The notes below the pieces were generated by a model that worked only from the letters and a program-made list of their open reading frames with translations, did no database searches and was not told where the DNA came from. Of a DNA stretch of 64,000 nucleotides, positions 10,226 to 20,447 are shown piece by piece (position 1 is the stretch's first letter; each line of letters begins with the position of its first letter). The DNA is from Strigamia acuminata. Lineage: Eukaryota > Arthropoda > Chilopoda > Geophilomorpha > Linotaeniidae. A program made the position numbers and the translations under genes. The stretch spans positions 10,843,060 through 10,907,059 of the forward strand of contig OX442314.1 in the NCBI GenBank assembly GCA_949358305.1. Direction: 5' to 3'.

Positions 10226-10590
10226 TGGTCATGTCTAACTGTCCGAGTATTGTCCATTGTATGCATTGGATGAGTTGACGAATGTTACGTCGTGGAATTT
10301 GATGTCGTTAAAAACTTGGGGAACTAAGAATTTCAGCAAATCCCACAATTGCTTTCCGACATGCCAAATTAACAATTCCAACATTGGTTTCAAAACGTTT
10401 GGAATGACTAAAGCTTTCACTGGTTCGCATATTGTTTCTTGGGTGTGTAACCATCGCTTCTTACAGTACGACTGTTTGTAGTCACTTCCTTGCAGTTAAT
10501 ATGATTAATGAAATAGTATTTCCACAGCAAAACTGAAGTTCTTGCTAGTGAAATGTGTTGTAGTCTCGGCAAGTCAAAAATGGTTCTCAT
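10226..10590 (-). pseudogene. R1: N-terminal relic of the array family (MRTIFDLP subtype)
   Basis: It begins at ATG 10590 with a variant opening (MRTIFDLP) and keeps the LWKY, CEPVKALVIPNVLKPMLEL and IWHVGKQLWDLLKFL regions. It stops just after GQLDMTKT, where the LTR-like fragment begins, so about 110 of about 690 codons remain. The frame is broken at about 10,455-10,475 by inserted bases. R2 and R3 are copies of the same truncated relic. Not a functional gene. Confidence 0.75.
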
Positions 10591-10629
10591 GCTTTGGAAT
10601 TTCCAACCAAGCAGTTATACAATGTGTTA

Positions 10630-11396
10630 TACAGGGTGTTCTAAAAGTCTGGTCCCCTCCAAATATTTCTTGAGCAATTGCATCTAGGCCAACTTTGATG
10701 AAGCGATCGTATAGGAAGTTGGGTGAATGCAACCCAATGATGTCATCAAATTTGACCTTAAAGGCCATTTTCAAGGTCATTCACTTGCTAACTTTTAAAC
10801 CGTTCAAGATACAGCAAAATTTCCAATTACAAAGTTGTAGAGCACCATCAAATTAGTACCATCCAACTTATCTTAGTCATCTTATGTTTAATGTTTACTT
10901 TTTAAAAAGGAAACAAATCAGAAAAAAAATCAGCAAAATGGAATTTTTTATTCTTGTGAAAAAAAAATTATTTAGGCATTAAAAAACGGAGTGATTTTTC
11001 TAGTCTACTTGCATGATAATGCACATTTGAATACATTTATTTAAGAAATTCAGTACTTTTGCAGTAGAAATTTAATTTTTGCCACATTGGCAGGCTTTAT
11101 TTCAGCTAATTTGTTTTCATTTTAAAATGAAAACATTTAACTTAAAATGACTAAGATGAGTTGAATAGTACTAATTTGATGGTGCTCTACAACTTTTTAG
11201 TTGACTTTTTTGCTCTAACCTGATTGGTTTAAGAGTTAGCAAATGAATGACCTTGAAAATGGCCTTAAAGGTCAAATTTGATGACATCATTGGATTGCTC
11301 TCGCCCAACTTCCTATACGATCGCTTCATCAAAGTTGGCCTAGATGCAATTGCTCAGGAAATATTTGAGGAGATCAGACTTTTGACTCACCCTGTA
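10630..11396. mobile_element. Mariner-like foldback / MITE with long inverted arms
   Basis: The ends are TACAGGGTG and CACCCTGTA with TA on each side (10628-10629 and 11397-11398). The first about 170 bases match the reverse complement of the last about 170 closely. More diverged matching continues inward to about 10,893, leaving a loop of roughly 240 bases. There is no transposase ORF. At the equivalent sites near 17,600 and 41,020 no such insert is present, so it arrived after the units separated. Confidence 0.75.
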
Positions 11397-11398
11397 TA

Positions 11399-11657
11399 TG
11401 CCGTTCGACAACTTTGTCGAGCTATCGACTTCATAAACCCTGAGAGATTAAAAATTAAAAATTTAAATTTAATTAAAAATAACTTGTATTACTTTCTTAC
11501 TTGTGATTTACCCGCATGCCCTATTGTATATACTCGCCATTTTGCCACGTTTTACGAAAGCTGTGAGATTTTCTATTGCGCGCATTACGGCGCAAAAGCC
11601 AATAAGATAGAGTTGCAATTGCTCAAGCCGCCATCTTTTATAGAAGGAGAAAGTTAA
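11399..11657 (+). pseudogene. MPEG1/perforin-2-like C-terminal remnant 1
   Basis: The frame reads CDLPACPIVYTRHFATF, then YESCEIFYCAHYGAKA, then LQLLKPPSFIEGES and a stop. The order (CP.GY..H, a C.I.YC motif, then a Pro-rich end) is what I know from the last extracellular part of macrophage-expressed gene 1 proteins. There is no MACPF domain anywhere near, so only the 3' end survives. About 85 bases after the stop an AATAAA (11741-11746) could be the old poly(A) signal. The identification is by eye. Confidence 0.55.
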
Positions 11658-12068
11658 AGTTGTCCGTAAAGTTTTGCCGAAAAAGTAGCAAGTGTTTGTT
11701 GTAAATCTATGTATTTGATGTAATTTGGTGTACAAAACTGAATAAATTAAAAATGTGATCGGGTAAAATGTGGTTTATTTTGTTTGCTTAGTCGATTGTC
11801 TTTCATTTTACACTTGGGAGAGATCGGTGCCACCAATCGTCGCTATCCTCACAATCGGCCAAAAATTCATTATCACGTTTTAAGCATTTAAATTTACTAC
11901 TTTGGTGCATGGAGAAATTGTGTTTACAACGGTTTGCTTCCCTGTATGGTACATTACACCTAAAATACCCTGTTATTTTATTCCCCTGTATTTTATTTCC
12001 AATTTTTTGTTAATTTGCTGGAATTAAGTTATTGGACACACATCACTTTTATTAAATTTTACGTTACA
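11658..12068. other. Convergent spacer: MPEG1-like 3' UTR remnant and 3' flank of G2
   Basis: The first about 120 bases, up to aataaattaaaaatgtgatcg, recur after every MPEG1 remnant (17.85, 37.33, 41.27 and 56.12 kb). The rest (ccctgtattttatttcc, gaattaagttattggacac) recurs before the 3' ends of G4 and G4'. No gene seen. Confidence 0.6.
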
Positions 12069-14261
12069 TTATGGACACAAATCCAGATAAGTTTCCATAA
12101 AATCTGTTATTTCTTCTTGACTATAACCGCACGACATCAGCAGCGTATTGAGTAGATTTTGGTCACAACTGTCTTCCATCAAGTAATAAAAAGGTAAACA
12201 CCTCATGCAATAACTAACGTCTTGTGAATTGACAAAAGAATAATTCACAAATCTTTCCATTACCATCTTATGGTCGCACACGTCAGAGTCTGCGCCCACA
12301 TTGTAAGCGAGACAACAGCAAAATTCCTTGAACACAACCCTTTCATTGTCCGGTAAAGTATTTCTTCGAGTGACACAAATAAGTTCCAAAAAATCGCTAT
12401 CCAGCTTTCCAGCTTCACACGCATCGATAATTTCAGATATTTTATAAAAACTAATCAGCAAAGGTTTTTGAAGGTCTCCAACGTTGTTCCACAGTAATGC
12501 ACTGGAGCACCATAAACCCGATAACCACCCAAAATAACGCGCCAGTGTAGATAAACTTTCTTTTAAATCGGACGCAACCGCATCACTCATTCCTTCGGAT
12601 GTAATTTCGGGAAGCCAGAATCGAAATATATCGATCAAATTCGAATCCGGTGTTCTGGTTGTGAAGTGGTGAATGAGAACCGATTTCTTAAGCCTGCTCA
12701 TTTCACTCGCATTCGAGAAACAAAAACTCAAAAATCTATTAACTTTCGTCCACTTGTTCGCTCTAATTTCGTTGTAAAGCACCGATTTCTTAAGCCTGCG
12801 CATTTCACGCGCTTTCGAGGAATAAAAACTCAAAAATATTTCTGAGCTTTTCTTTCTCAAAACTTGATCGTCTAATCGATCTCGTTTCGTCCACTCGTAC
12901 GCCCTAATTTCATTGTGAAGCAACCTGCGACAGATCTCGTTCGCCAGGTAGGAACAATGCAGTTTAAAAGTTGTCATTTCACTCGCAGTCGTGATGTATT
13001 TATTTGCAATCGACTCCAGAAAATCCCAATGGAAATCATACGTTTCCGTAAAAAGTAAGTGAGCAACACACCTGCTCAAAATCATTCTTTTTTTTTTAAT
13101 GTCCGTATCGTTAAGCAATAATAAATGGAAATTATCGAAATCTTGCAGCTCGCAAAGCATATAGTGAACGAACGAATATTTAAGCTCGTAACGACAATTC
13201 CTCATTTCCTCGGGAGCATTTCTCCAAAAACGAATCAAACACTTCTTGACTCTGTCTCGTTTGGACCAAGAACAAACAGACTTGCTCACCACGCCATAGA
13301 AGTCGTCAGCCGACGCCATCAGGTTTAGAACCCGGCTCGACTTGGGCGTGAACGAGTCCGTGTGCATAAAATGTATCAGTACGGGCGCGACAGGTCTCAA
13401 TCCGAATTCCGAAAACAAAATGGCTCTCATTTGATGCTCGTCCATCTCACCAAGTACAAAGTTCATTATGCCCGTCTCGAACGTGCAGTAACAATCTTCG
13501 TCGTGTGGGTCATCGTAGAAGTGTGAAATCAAGTCTTCCAATTTACTTTTTTGCCGGATTAGCAGCTTGATGATCGCATTTCTTTCGTACGGTGTCATGA
13601 GTGACCAGAAATACTCAACGCCACATGGGTTTGCTAGATCTATGGAGAGGGAAAACATTTTGACTTTCATGTTGAAAGGAATCTTCGAAGAGTCAGTTTT
13701 AATCGTCATCCTTTTCCAATATTTGTACATAATAGTTTTTAAGTTTGAGTCCTTTTGTTTGTCGAACAACCTTTTCAAAATGTTGCCACATTCGTTCGAA
13801 ATATCTTCCACGACGTCTGCGATGCAACAGACGACGGCGAGGCAGAATCTGGATTCGAACGTCCATTCTTGTAACTCTGAAAGAACTCTTGCCGTTTTGG
13901 TCATGTCTAGTTGTCCGTATATTGACCATTTCGAGCATTGGATGATTGTTTTCGCTAATTGCAAATCGAGACAGCTTTGGCCAATAAAAATGTGTGAGCA
14001 TAAGAATTTAAGCAAATCCTTCAACTGGCATCCGACGTGCTTCACCAAAGACCTCAACATCAATTTTAACTCGTTCGGAATATCAAACTCATCCACTAGT
14101 TCAAAAATTGCCCACTCAGCTTGTGACCATCGCTTTCGACGACTCTCTGCAGTGTTTTTCTTGCTGTTAATTTGAATATTGTAATTATATTTCCATAGTA
14201 AAATCGAAGTTTCTACTATCGTGATGTGTTTTAGACTCGGCAAGTCCAAAATGGACTTCAT
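12069..14261 (-). CDS. G2: array-family protein, long form, 730 aa
   Basis: An uninterrupted exon from the conserved MKSILDLPSL start to LDLCP at the end; the stop lies four codons later than in its relatives. It is longer than G1 because of a repeated module at about residues 448-545. LLHNEIRAYEWTKRDRL...SSKAREMRRLKKSVL is followed by LYNEIRANKWTKVNRF...SNASEMSRLKKSVL, about 46 residues each, where G1 has one. Its middle region (YDDPHDEDCYC, then FGLRPVAPVLIHFMHTDS) is the same as in G4. It keeps the C-terminal MSCGYSQEEITDFMETYLD. Convergent with MPEG1 remnant 1 on its 3' side. Confidence 0.85.
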   Translation of the reverse strand: MKSILDLPSLKHITIVETSILLWKYNYNIQINSKKNTAESRRKRWSQAEWAIFELVDEFDIPNELKLMLRSLVKHVGCQLKDLLKFLCSHIFIGQSCLDLQLAKTIIQCSKWSIYGQLDMTKTARVLSELQEWTFESRFCLAVVCCIADVVEDISNECGNILKRLFDKQKDSNLKTIMYKYWKRMTIKTDSSKIPFNMKVKMFSLSIDLANPCGVEYFWSLMTPYERNAIIKLLIRQKSKLEDLISHFYDDPHDEDCYCTFETGIMNFVLGEMDEHQMRAILFSEFGLRPVAPVLIHFMHTDSFTPKSSRVLNLMASADDFYGVVSKSVCSWSKRDRVKKCLIRFWRNAPEEMRNCRYELKYSFVHYMLCELQDFDNFHLLLLNDTDIKKKRMILSRCVAHLLFTETYDFHWDFLESIANKYITTASEMTTFKLHCSYLANEICRRLLHNEIRAYEWTKRDRLDDQVLRKKSSEIFLSFYSSKAREMRRLKKSVLYNEIRANKWTKVNRFLSFCFSNASEMSRLKKSVLIHHFTTRTPDSNLIDIFRFWLPEITSEGMSDAVASDLKESLSTLARYFGWLSGLWCSSALLWNNVGDLQKPLLISFYKISEIIDACEAGKLDSDFLELICVTRRNTLPDNERVVFKEFCCCLAYNVGADSDVCDHKMVMERFVNYSFVNSQDVSYCMRCLPFYYLMEDSCDQNLLNTLLMSCGYSQEEITDFMETYLDLCP

Positions 14262-14982
14262 GGCTTGAAATTTAAAAAAGAATGTGTTGTTGAATTGTAA
14301 AAATAAAAATATTCATTATTGCTTTACAATAATAACCTTGTCTGCTTTAAACGTCACAATTGTAAATTTCACATAACTCACTATTGCGCATATTCTTGCC
14401 ACTCTAGCTAGGCGTGAGTAATGCATCTGAACTCTGCTTTTCCGTATATTTGTAATTGATAACAATTGTGGATAATAATTGAGCCTATTGTCGTTATTTT
14501 TTGTATCAACTGGTTAAAATCACGAATGACAACAGATGTAAAGAAATTAAAGTCGGTTTTTAATGCTCCTGGTGCTAACGCAAGTAAAACTATATTTGTA
14601 ATTTGCATTACACGCTTCTGCACTGGTGCTAACTCAAAAAATGAACTCAGGGATCCGCCACCTGGTGATGTCGAAGCAAACTGAAGCTACCGGTAGTTGA
14701 TTGCATTTTATTGACATAAAACATTTTATTATTCGTCTTACCAAATCGATTACGGAATTCATTTTTTTAAAATTAAATTTGTGTATGGAATATAAATAAA
14801 ATAAAATAAATAAAATATATTAACCGATTCCTTTTTTATATTTCCACCGATATCGTTAAATATCGTTTTTTCGTTAAATTTTCCGTTACATTGGCCACAA
14901 TAATAATCCAGTGTGGTAGCGAATTTCAAGAATTAATGCTAAAAAGTTGAAGCACAACTTCAAACTACACAAATACACATTT
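14262..14982. other. Spacer between G2 and the G3 pseudogene
   Basis: The G2 5' flank carries the conserved inverted repeat at 14315-14333. About 14,395-14,600 (gccactctagctaggcgtga to ctcctggtgctaacgcaa) is a block shared with 20,582-20,765 and 44,115-44,298, and in part with 36,970-37,090. From 14,760 an AT-rich block (tatggaatataaataaaa, ttaaccgattcctttttta) recurs before the 3' ends of G5-G8. No supportable gene. Confidence 0.5.
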
Positions 14983-16882
14983 TTACTCCAGAAAAGTTTC
15001 CATAAAATCTGTTATTTCTTCTTGACTATAAGTATAACCGCACGACATCAGCGGCATATTGTGTAGCTTTAGGTCAAAACCCTTTTGTATCAAGCAATAA
15101 AAAGGTAAGCACCTCAAGCAATAACTGATGTCTTGTGAATTGGCAACAGAATATTCCACAAATTTTTCCATTACAGACACATGAGTGTACACGTCATGCA
15201 GAGTCTGCGCACAAACTGTAAGCGAAACAACAACAAAATTCCTTGAACACAACCATTTCATTCTCCAGTAAAGAATTTCTTCGAGTGACACAAAGAACTT
15301 CCAAAAAATCGCTATCCAGCTTTCCAAGTTCACACGTGTCGTTAATTTCAGATATTTTGTAAAAACTAATCAGCACCGGATCTTGATGGTCTCCAGGTCC
15401 GTTCAAATGTTCGTCAATAAAGTCAAATACAACTCTGTTGGTCCAAAAATTTTCAAACTCCCGCCCAAAAAGAGTCGCCAGTCTACACAAACTTTCTTCT
15501 AATTCGGATGCAACCGCCTCACTCATTCCTTCGGATGCAATTTCGGGAAGCCAGTTTCGAAATGTAGCGACATTTTTACATTCCACTGTTTCGCTGGTGA
15601 AGTGTTGAATGAGAACCGATTTCTTAAGCCTGCTCATATCACTCGCATTTGAGAAAGAAAAACTCAAAAATCTATTAACTTTCGTCCATTTGTTAGCACT
15701 TATTTCGTTGTGAAGCAACCTGCGACAGATCTCGTTCGCTAAGTAGGAACAATGCACTTTAACCTGATCGCGTCGGGTGACGACTTCCATGACGTGATGA
15801 GCAAGTCTGTTCAACGTTCTTGGTCCAAACGAGACAGAGTCAAGGTGTGTTTGATTTGTTTTTGGAGAAATGCTCCTGAGGAAATGAGGAATTGTCGTTA
15901 CGAGCTTAAATATTCGTTCGTTCACTACATGCTTTGCGAGATGCAAGATTTTGATAATTTCCATTTATTATTGCTTAACGATACGGACATTAAAAAAAGA
16001 AGAATGATTTTGAACAGATGTGTTGCTCATTTACTTTTTCAAAAAATGTATTATTTCCATTGGGATTTTCTGGAGTCGATTGCAAATAAATACATCAGGA
16101 CTGAGAGTGAAATGACAACTTTTAACAATCTTTGTCGTGCGTGTCATCGTCGAAGTGTGAAATCAAGTCTTCCAATTTACTTTCTCGCGGATTAGCAGCT
16201 TGATGATCGCATTTCTTTCGTACGGTGTCATGAGCGACCAAAAATACTCAACGCCACATGGGTTTGCTAGGTCGATCGACAGGGAAAACATTTTGACTTT
16301 CATGTTGAAAGGAATCTTCGAAGAGTCAGTTTTAATCGTCATTCTTTTCCAATATTTGTACATGATAGTTTTTAAGTCTGAGTCCTTTTGTTTGTCGAAC
16401 ATCTTTCTCAAATTGTTGCCACATTCGTTCGAAATATCTTCCACGACATCTGCGACGCAGCAGACGACGGCGAGGCAGTATCTGGATTCGAACGTCCATT
16501 CTTGTAACTCTGAAAGAACTCTTGCTGTTTTGGTCATGTCTAGTTGTCCATATATTGACCATTTCGTGCGTTGGATAATGCTTTTCGCTAATTGTCCATC
16601 GCCAATAAAAACGTGGGAAAATAAGAAATTAGGCAAATCCCTCAACTGGCATCCGACGTGTTTCACCAAAGACCTCAACATTAAATTTAACTCGTTCGAA
16701 ATAAGAAATTCATCCACTAGTTTGGAAACTGCTTCCTCACCTTCTGACCATCGCCTTCGACGACTGTTTGGAGTGCTTTTCTTGCTATTAATTTGAATAT
16801 TGTAATTATATTTCCATAGTAAAACCGAAGTTTTTACTAAGGTGATGTGTTATAGACTCGGCATGTCCAAAATGGACTTCAT
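14983..16882 (-). pseudogene. G3: array-family pseudogene with internal inversion
   Basis: Start ATG at 16880-16882, stop at 14983. At least five lesions: a TAA at codon 11; a one-base loss near 16,190 after LLIRE; loss of the next conserved part (from about DHDKD to SSRVLNL); an internal stretch 15764-16122 that lies in plus-strand orientation; and a small insertion near 15,200 that shifts the C-terminal frame. The rest of the N- and C-terminal coding is clearly family. The N-terminal part (VFIGDGQLAKSIIQRTKW) is nearly that of G8. Not functional as a full-length gene. Confidence 0.85.
15764..16122 (+). pseudogene. Inverted internal segment of G3
   Basis: Read on the plus strand this is the family block from ASGDDFHDVMSKSV through FWRNAPEEMRNC to ESEMTTF, opposite to the rest of G3. 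The joins are ctttaa|cctgat at the left and acttttaa|caatc at the right. The left join continues straight into the minus-strand HCSYLANEICRR block, so only the segment was turned round. The DNA that should lie next to its other end was lost. Confidence 0.85.
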
Positions 16883-17026
16883 GACTTGAAATTGAGAAAA
16901 AAAGTGTTGTTGAATTGTAAAATTAAAAATGTTCATTATTACTTTACAATAATAGTTTTGCCTGTTTTATTCTGCACATGCCTGCACGTATTCTTGCCAC
17001 TCTAGCTAGGCGTGAGTAGTGCATCT

Positions 17027-17200
17027 TGTGACGGTTGTAAAATCGTGAAGTTCTAAAGTTCACGACAGATGCCGCTGTTCAAATGAACGTGCGTAGTTTA
17101 AATACATAACCAGAGTTGTAGTGATTATTATGACTAAACGGATAAATATAAGTTATTTGTTAACCTGAATAAAGTATCATTTGTTATAATATTGATTAGT
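17027..17200 (+). repeat. LTR-start fragment, second copy
   Basis: Same fragment as at 10,050, beginning TGTGACGG and abutting relic R2. One base of the palindrome differs (aaaatcgt). Confidence 0.4.
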
Positions 17201-17566
17201 TTTGGTCATGTCTAACTGTCCGTGTATTGTCCATTGCATGCATTGGATGACGGACTTCACAAATGTTACGTCGAGGAATTTGATGTCGTTGAAAACTTGG
17301 GGAACTAAGAATTTCAGCAAATCCCACAGTTGGTTTCCGACATGCCAAACCAACAATTCCAACATTGGTTTCAAAACGTTCGGAATGACTAAAGCTTTCA
17401 CTGGTTCACAAATTGTTTCTTGGGTGTGTAACCATCGCTTCTTACGACTGTTTGTAGTCACTTCCTTGCAATTAATATGATTGATGAAATAGTATTTCCA
17501 CAGCAAAACTGAAGCTCTTGCTAGTGAAATATACTGTAGTCTCGGCAGGTCAAAAATGGTTCTCAT
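17177..17566 (-). pseudogene. R2: N-terminal relic of the array family
   Basis: An open frame of 129 codons, MRTIFDLPRLQYISLARASV to QLDMTKTNQ. It matches the first about 120 residues of the family and then ends in LTR-like DNA. Of the three such relics this one has the longest undamaged frame. A short protein could in principle be made, but the identical truncation point in all three copies argues for a relic. Confidence 0.7.
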
Positions 17567-17630
17567 GCTTTGGAATTTCCAACCAAGCAGTTGTACAATG
17601 TGTCATATATTCCACATACACAGTTCAGTT

Positions 17631-17850
17631 CTTTGCCGTTCGACAACTTCGTCGAGCTATCGACTTCATACAACCTAAGAGATTAAAAATTAAAAATTTA
17701 AATTCAATTAAAAATAATTTGTATTGCTTTCTTACTTGTGATTTACCCGCGTGTCCTATTGGATATACTCGCCATTTTGCCACGTTTTACGAAAGCTGTG
17801 AGATTTTCTATTGCGCGCATTACGGTGCAAAGCCCAATAAGTCCTGCTGA
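17631..17850 (+). pseudogene. MPEG1/perforin-2-like C-terminal remnant 2
   Basis: Contains LPACPIGYTRHFATF and YESCEIFYCAHYGAKPNKSC, then a stop. Compared with remnant 1 the Pro-rich C-terminus is lost by a deletion right after the YC motif. The following AATAAA (17936-17941) is kept. Confidence 0.55.
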
Positions 17851-18377
17851 AAAGTTGTCGGTAAAGTATTGCCGAAAAAGTAGCACGTGTTTGTTGTAAA
17901 TCTATGTCTTTGATAGAATTTGGTGTACGAAACTGAATAAATTAAAAATGTGATCGGGTAAAATGTGGTTTATTTTGTTTGCTTAGTCGGTTTGGTTTCA
18001 TTTTACACTTGGGAGAGATCGTTGCCACCAATCGTCGCTATCCTCACAATTGGCAAAAAATTCTTTATCGCGTTTTAAGCATTTAAAATTACCACTTTTG
18101 TGGGTAGAGAAATTGTTTTTTCAACTGTGTTTGCTTCCCTGTATGGTCCAAAACACCTAAAATGCCCTGTTATTTTATTCCCCTGTATTTTATTTCCAAT
18201 TTTTTGTTAATTTGCTGGAATTAAGTTATTGGACACACATCACTTTTATTAAATTTTACGTTACATTGGCCACAATAATTATTCAGTGTGGTAGCGAATT
18301 TCAAGAATTATTGCTTAAAAGTCTACAACGTTAAGTGTTGGTTGAAGCACAACTTGAAACTATTCAAATATACATTT
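17851..18377. other. Convergent spacer between MPEG1 remnant 2 and G4
   Basis: Same spacer type as 11,658-12,068 (3' UTR remnant, then ccctgtattttatttcc and the ggacacacatcac block). No gene seen. Confidence 0.5.
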
Positions 18378-20447
18378 TTACTCCACATAAGTTTCCATAA
18401 AATCTGTTATTTCTTCTTGACTATAACCGCAAGACATCAGCATCGTATTGAGTAGATTTTGGTCAGAACTTTCTTGCATCAAGCAATAAAAAGGTAAGCA
18501 TCTCATGCAATAACTGACGTCTTGTGAATTGACAAAACAATAATTCACAAATCTTTCCATTACCATCTTATGACGGCACACGTCAGAGTGTGCCGACACA
18601 CTGTAAGCGAGACAATAGCAAAATTCCTTGAACACAACCATTCGATTGTCCGATAAAGTATTTATTCGAGTGACACAAATAAGTTCCAAGAAATCGCTAT
18701 CTATCTTTCCAGCTTCACACGCATCGATAATTTCAGATATTTTGTAAAAACTAATCAGCACCGGTTTTTGAAGGTTTCCAACGCTGTTCCACAGTAATGC
18801 ACTGGAGCACCATATATCGATCAAATTCGATTCCAGTGTTGGGCTGGTGAAGTGGTGAATGAGAACCGATTTCTTAAGCCTGCTCATTTCACTCGCATTC
18901 GAGAAACAAAAACTCAAACATCTATTAAGTTTCGTCCACTTGTTCGCACTAATTTCGTTGTAAAGCACCGATTTCTTACGCCTGCGGAATTCACTCGCTT
19001 TCGAGAAATAATAACTGAAAAATATTTCTGGGGTTTTCTTTCTCACAACTTCATCGACTAATCGATCAAATTTCGTCCTCTCGTACGCCTTAATTTCGTT
19101 GTGAAGCAACCTGCGACAGATCTCATTCGCTAAGTAGGAACAATGCACTTTAAAAGTTCTCATTTCATTCTCAGTCGTGATGTATTTATTTGCAATCGAC
19201 TCCAGGAAATCCCAATGGAAATCATAGGTTTTCTTAAAAAGCAAGTGAGCAACACACCTGCTCAAAATCATTCTTCTCTTTTTGATGTCCGTATCGTTAA
19301 GCAATAATAAATGGAAATTATCAAAATCTTGCATCTCGCAAAGCATGTAGTGCACGAACGAATATTTACGCTCGTAACGACAATTCCTCATTTCCTCGGG
19401 AGCATTTCTCCAAAAACAAATCAAACACTCCTTGACTCTGTCTCCTTTGGACCATGAACGAACAGACTTGCTCATCACGTCATAGAAGTCGTCAGCCGAG
19501 GCCATCAGGTTTAGAACGCGGCTCGACTTGGGCGTGAACGAGTCCGTGTGCATAAAATGTATCAGTACGGGCGCGACAGGTCTCAATCCGAATTCCGAAA
19601 ACAAAATGGCTCTCATTTGATGCTCGTCCATCTCACCAAGTACAAAGTTCATTATGCCCGTCTCGAACGTGCAGTAACAATCTTCGTCGTGTGGGTCATC
19701 GTAGAAGTGTGAAATCAAGTCTTCCAATTTACTTTCTTGCCGGATTAGCAGCTTGATGATCGCATTTCTTTCGTACGGTGTCATGAATGACCAGAAATAC
19801 TCAACGCCACATTGGTTTCCTAGGTCTATGGAGAGGGGAAACATTTTGACTTTCTTGTTGAAAGGGATCTTCGAAGAGTCGGTTTTAATCGTCATCCTTT
19901 TCCAATATTTGTACATAATCGTTTTTAAGTTTGAGTCCTTTTGTTTGTCGAACATTCTTTTAAAAATGTTGTCATATTCGTTCGAAATATCTTCAACGAC
20001 GTCTGCGATGCAACATACGACGGCGAGGCAGAATCTGGATTCGAATGTCCATTCTTCTAACTCCGAAAGAACTCTTGCCGTTTTGGTCATGTCGAGTTGT
20101 CCATAAATTGACCACTTCGTGCAGGTGATAATAGTTTTCGCTAATTTTCCATCGAAAAAGCTTTGGCCAACAAAAACGTGTGTAAATACGAAATTAAAAA
20201 CATCTCGCAACTGGCCGCCAACGTGCTTCACCAAACATTCCAACATTAATTTTAGACCGTTCGGAATATGAAACTCATCCACTAGTTTGGAAACTGCTTC
20301 CTCAGCTTCTGACCATCGCCTTCGACGACAGTCTGCACTGATTTTCTTGCTACTAATTTGAATATTGAAATTATACTTCCATAGTAAAACCGAGATTTCT
20401 ATTAAGGTGATGTGTTTTAAACTCGGCAAGTCCAAGATGGACTTCAT
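18378..20447 (-). CDS. G4: array-family protein, long form with a 39-residue deletion, 689 aa
   Basis: Opens MKSILDLPSLKHITLIEISV and ends YSQEEITDFMETYVE. It carries the doubled NEI..(W/R)TK module like G2. Against its duplicate G4' it lacks 117 bases near 18,812-18,818: the WLPEIASEG...LARYFGRGF block is missing and LIDI joins WCSSALLW in frame. The block is present in every other complete copy, so G4 may be impaired though open. The central third is G2-like, while the first about 80 codons are almost identical to G4', so the gene is a mosaic. Confidence 0.8.
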   Translation of the reverse strand: MKSILDLPSLKHITLIEISVLLWKYNFNIQISSKKISADCRRRRWSEAEEAVSKLVDEFHIPNGLKLMLECLVKHVGGQLRDVFNFVFTHVFVGQSFFDGKLAKTIITCTKWSIYGQLDMTKTARVLSELEEWTFESRFCLAVVCCIADVVEDISNEYDNIFKRMFDKQKDSNLKTIMYKYWKRMTIKTDSSKIPFNKKVKMFPLSIDLGNQCGVEYFWSFMTPYERNAIIKLLIRQESKLEDLISHFYDDPHDEDCYCTFETGIMNFVLGEMDEHQMRAILFSEFGLRPVAPVLIHFMHTDSFTPKSSRVLNLMASADDFYDVMSKSVRSWSKGDRVKECLICFWRNAPEEMRNCRYERKYSFVHYMLCEMQDFDNFHLLLLNDTDIKKRRMILSRCVAHLLFKKTYDFHWDFLESIANKYITTENEMRTFKVHCSYLANEICRRLLHNEIKAYERTKFDRLVDEVVRKKTPEIFFSYYFSKASEFRRRKKSVLYNEISANKWTKLNRCLSFCFSNASEMSRLKKSVLIHHFTSPTLESNLIDIWCSSALLWNSVGNLQKPVLISFYKISEIIDACEAGKIDSDFLELICVTRINTLSDNRMVVFKEFCYCLAYSVSAHSDVCRHKMVMERFVNYCFVNSQDVSYCMRCLPFYCLMQESSDQNLLNTMLMSCGYSQEEITDFMETYVE

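Noticed and set aside
11247-11657. 136-codon ORF starting inside the foldback element
   Set aside because: A chance fusion of the element's right arm with MPEG1 remnant 1. The equivalent loci without the element lack this start.
13567-14175. A ~200-codon plus-strand frame antisense to the 5' third of the family, also open at 9,146, 16,200, 39,536 and 58,320
   Set aside because: It recurs because the sense sequence recurs. It stays open even over the G3 pseudogene, has no start signals of its own and begins at different points in each copy. I treat it as a shadow of the sense codons.
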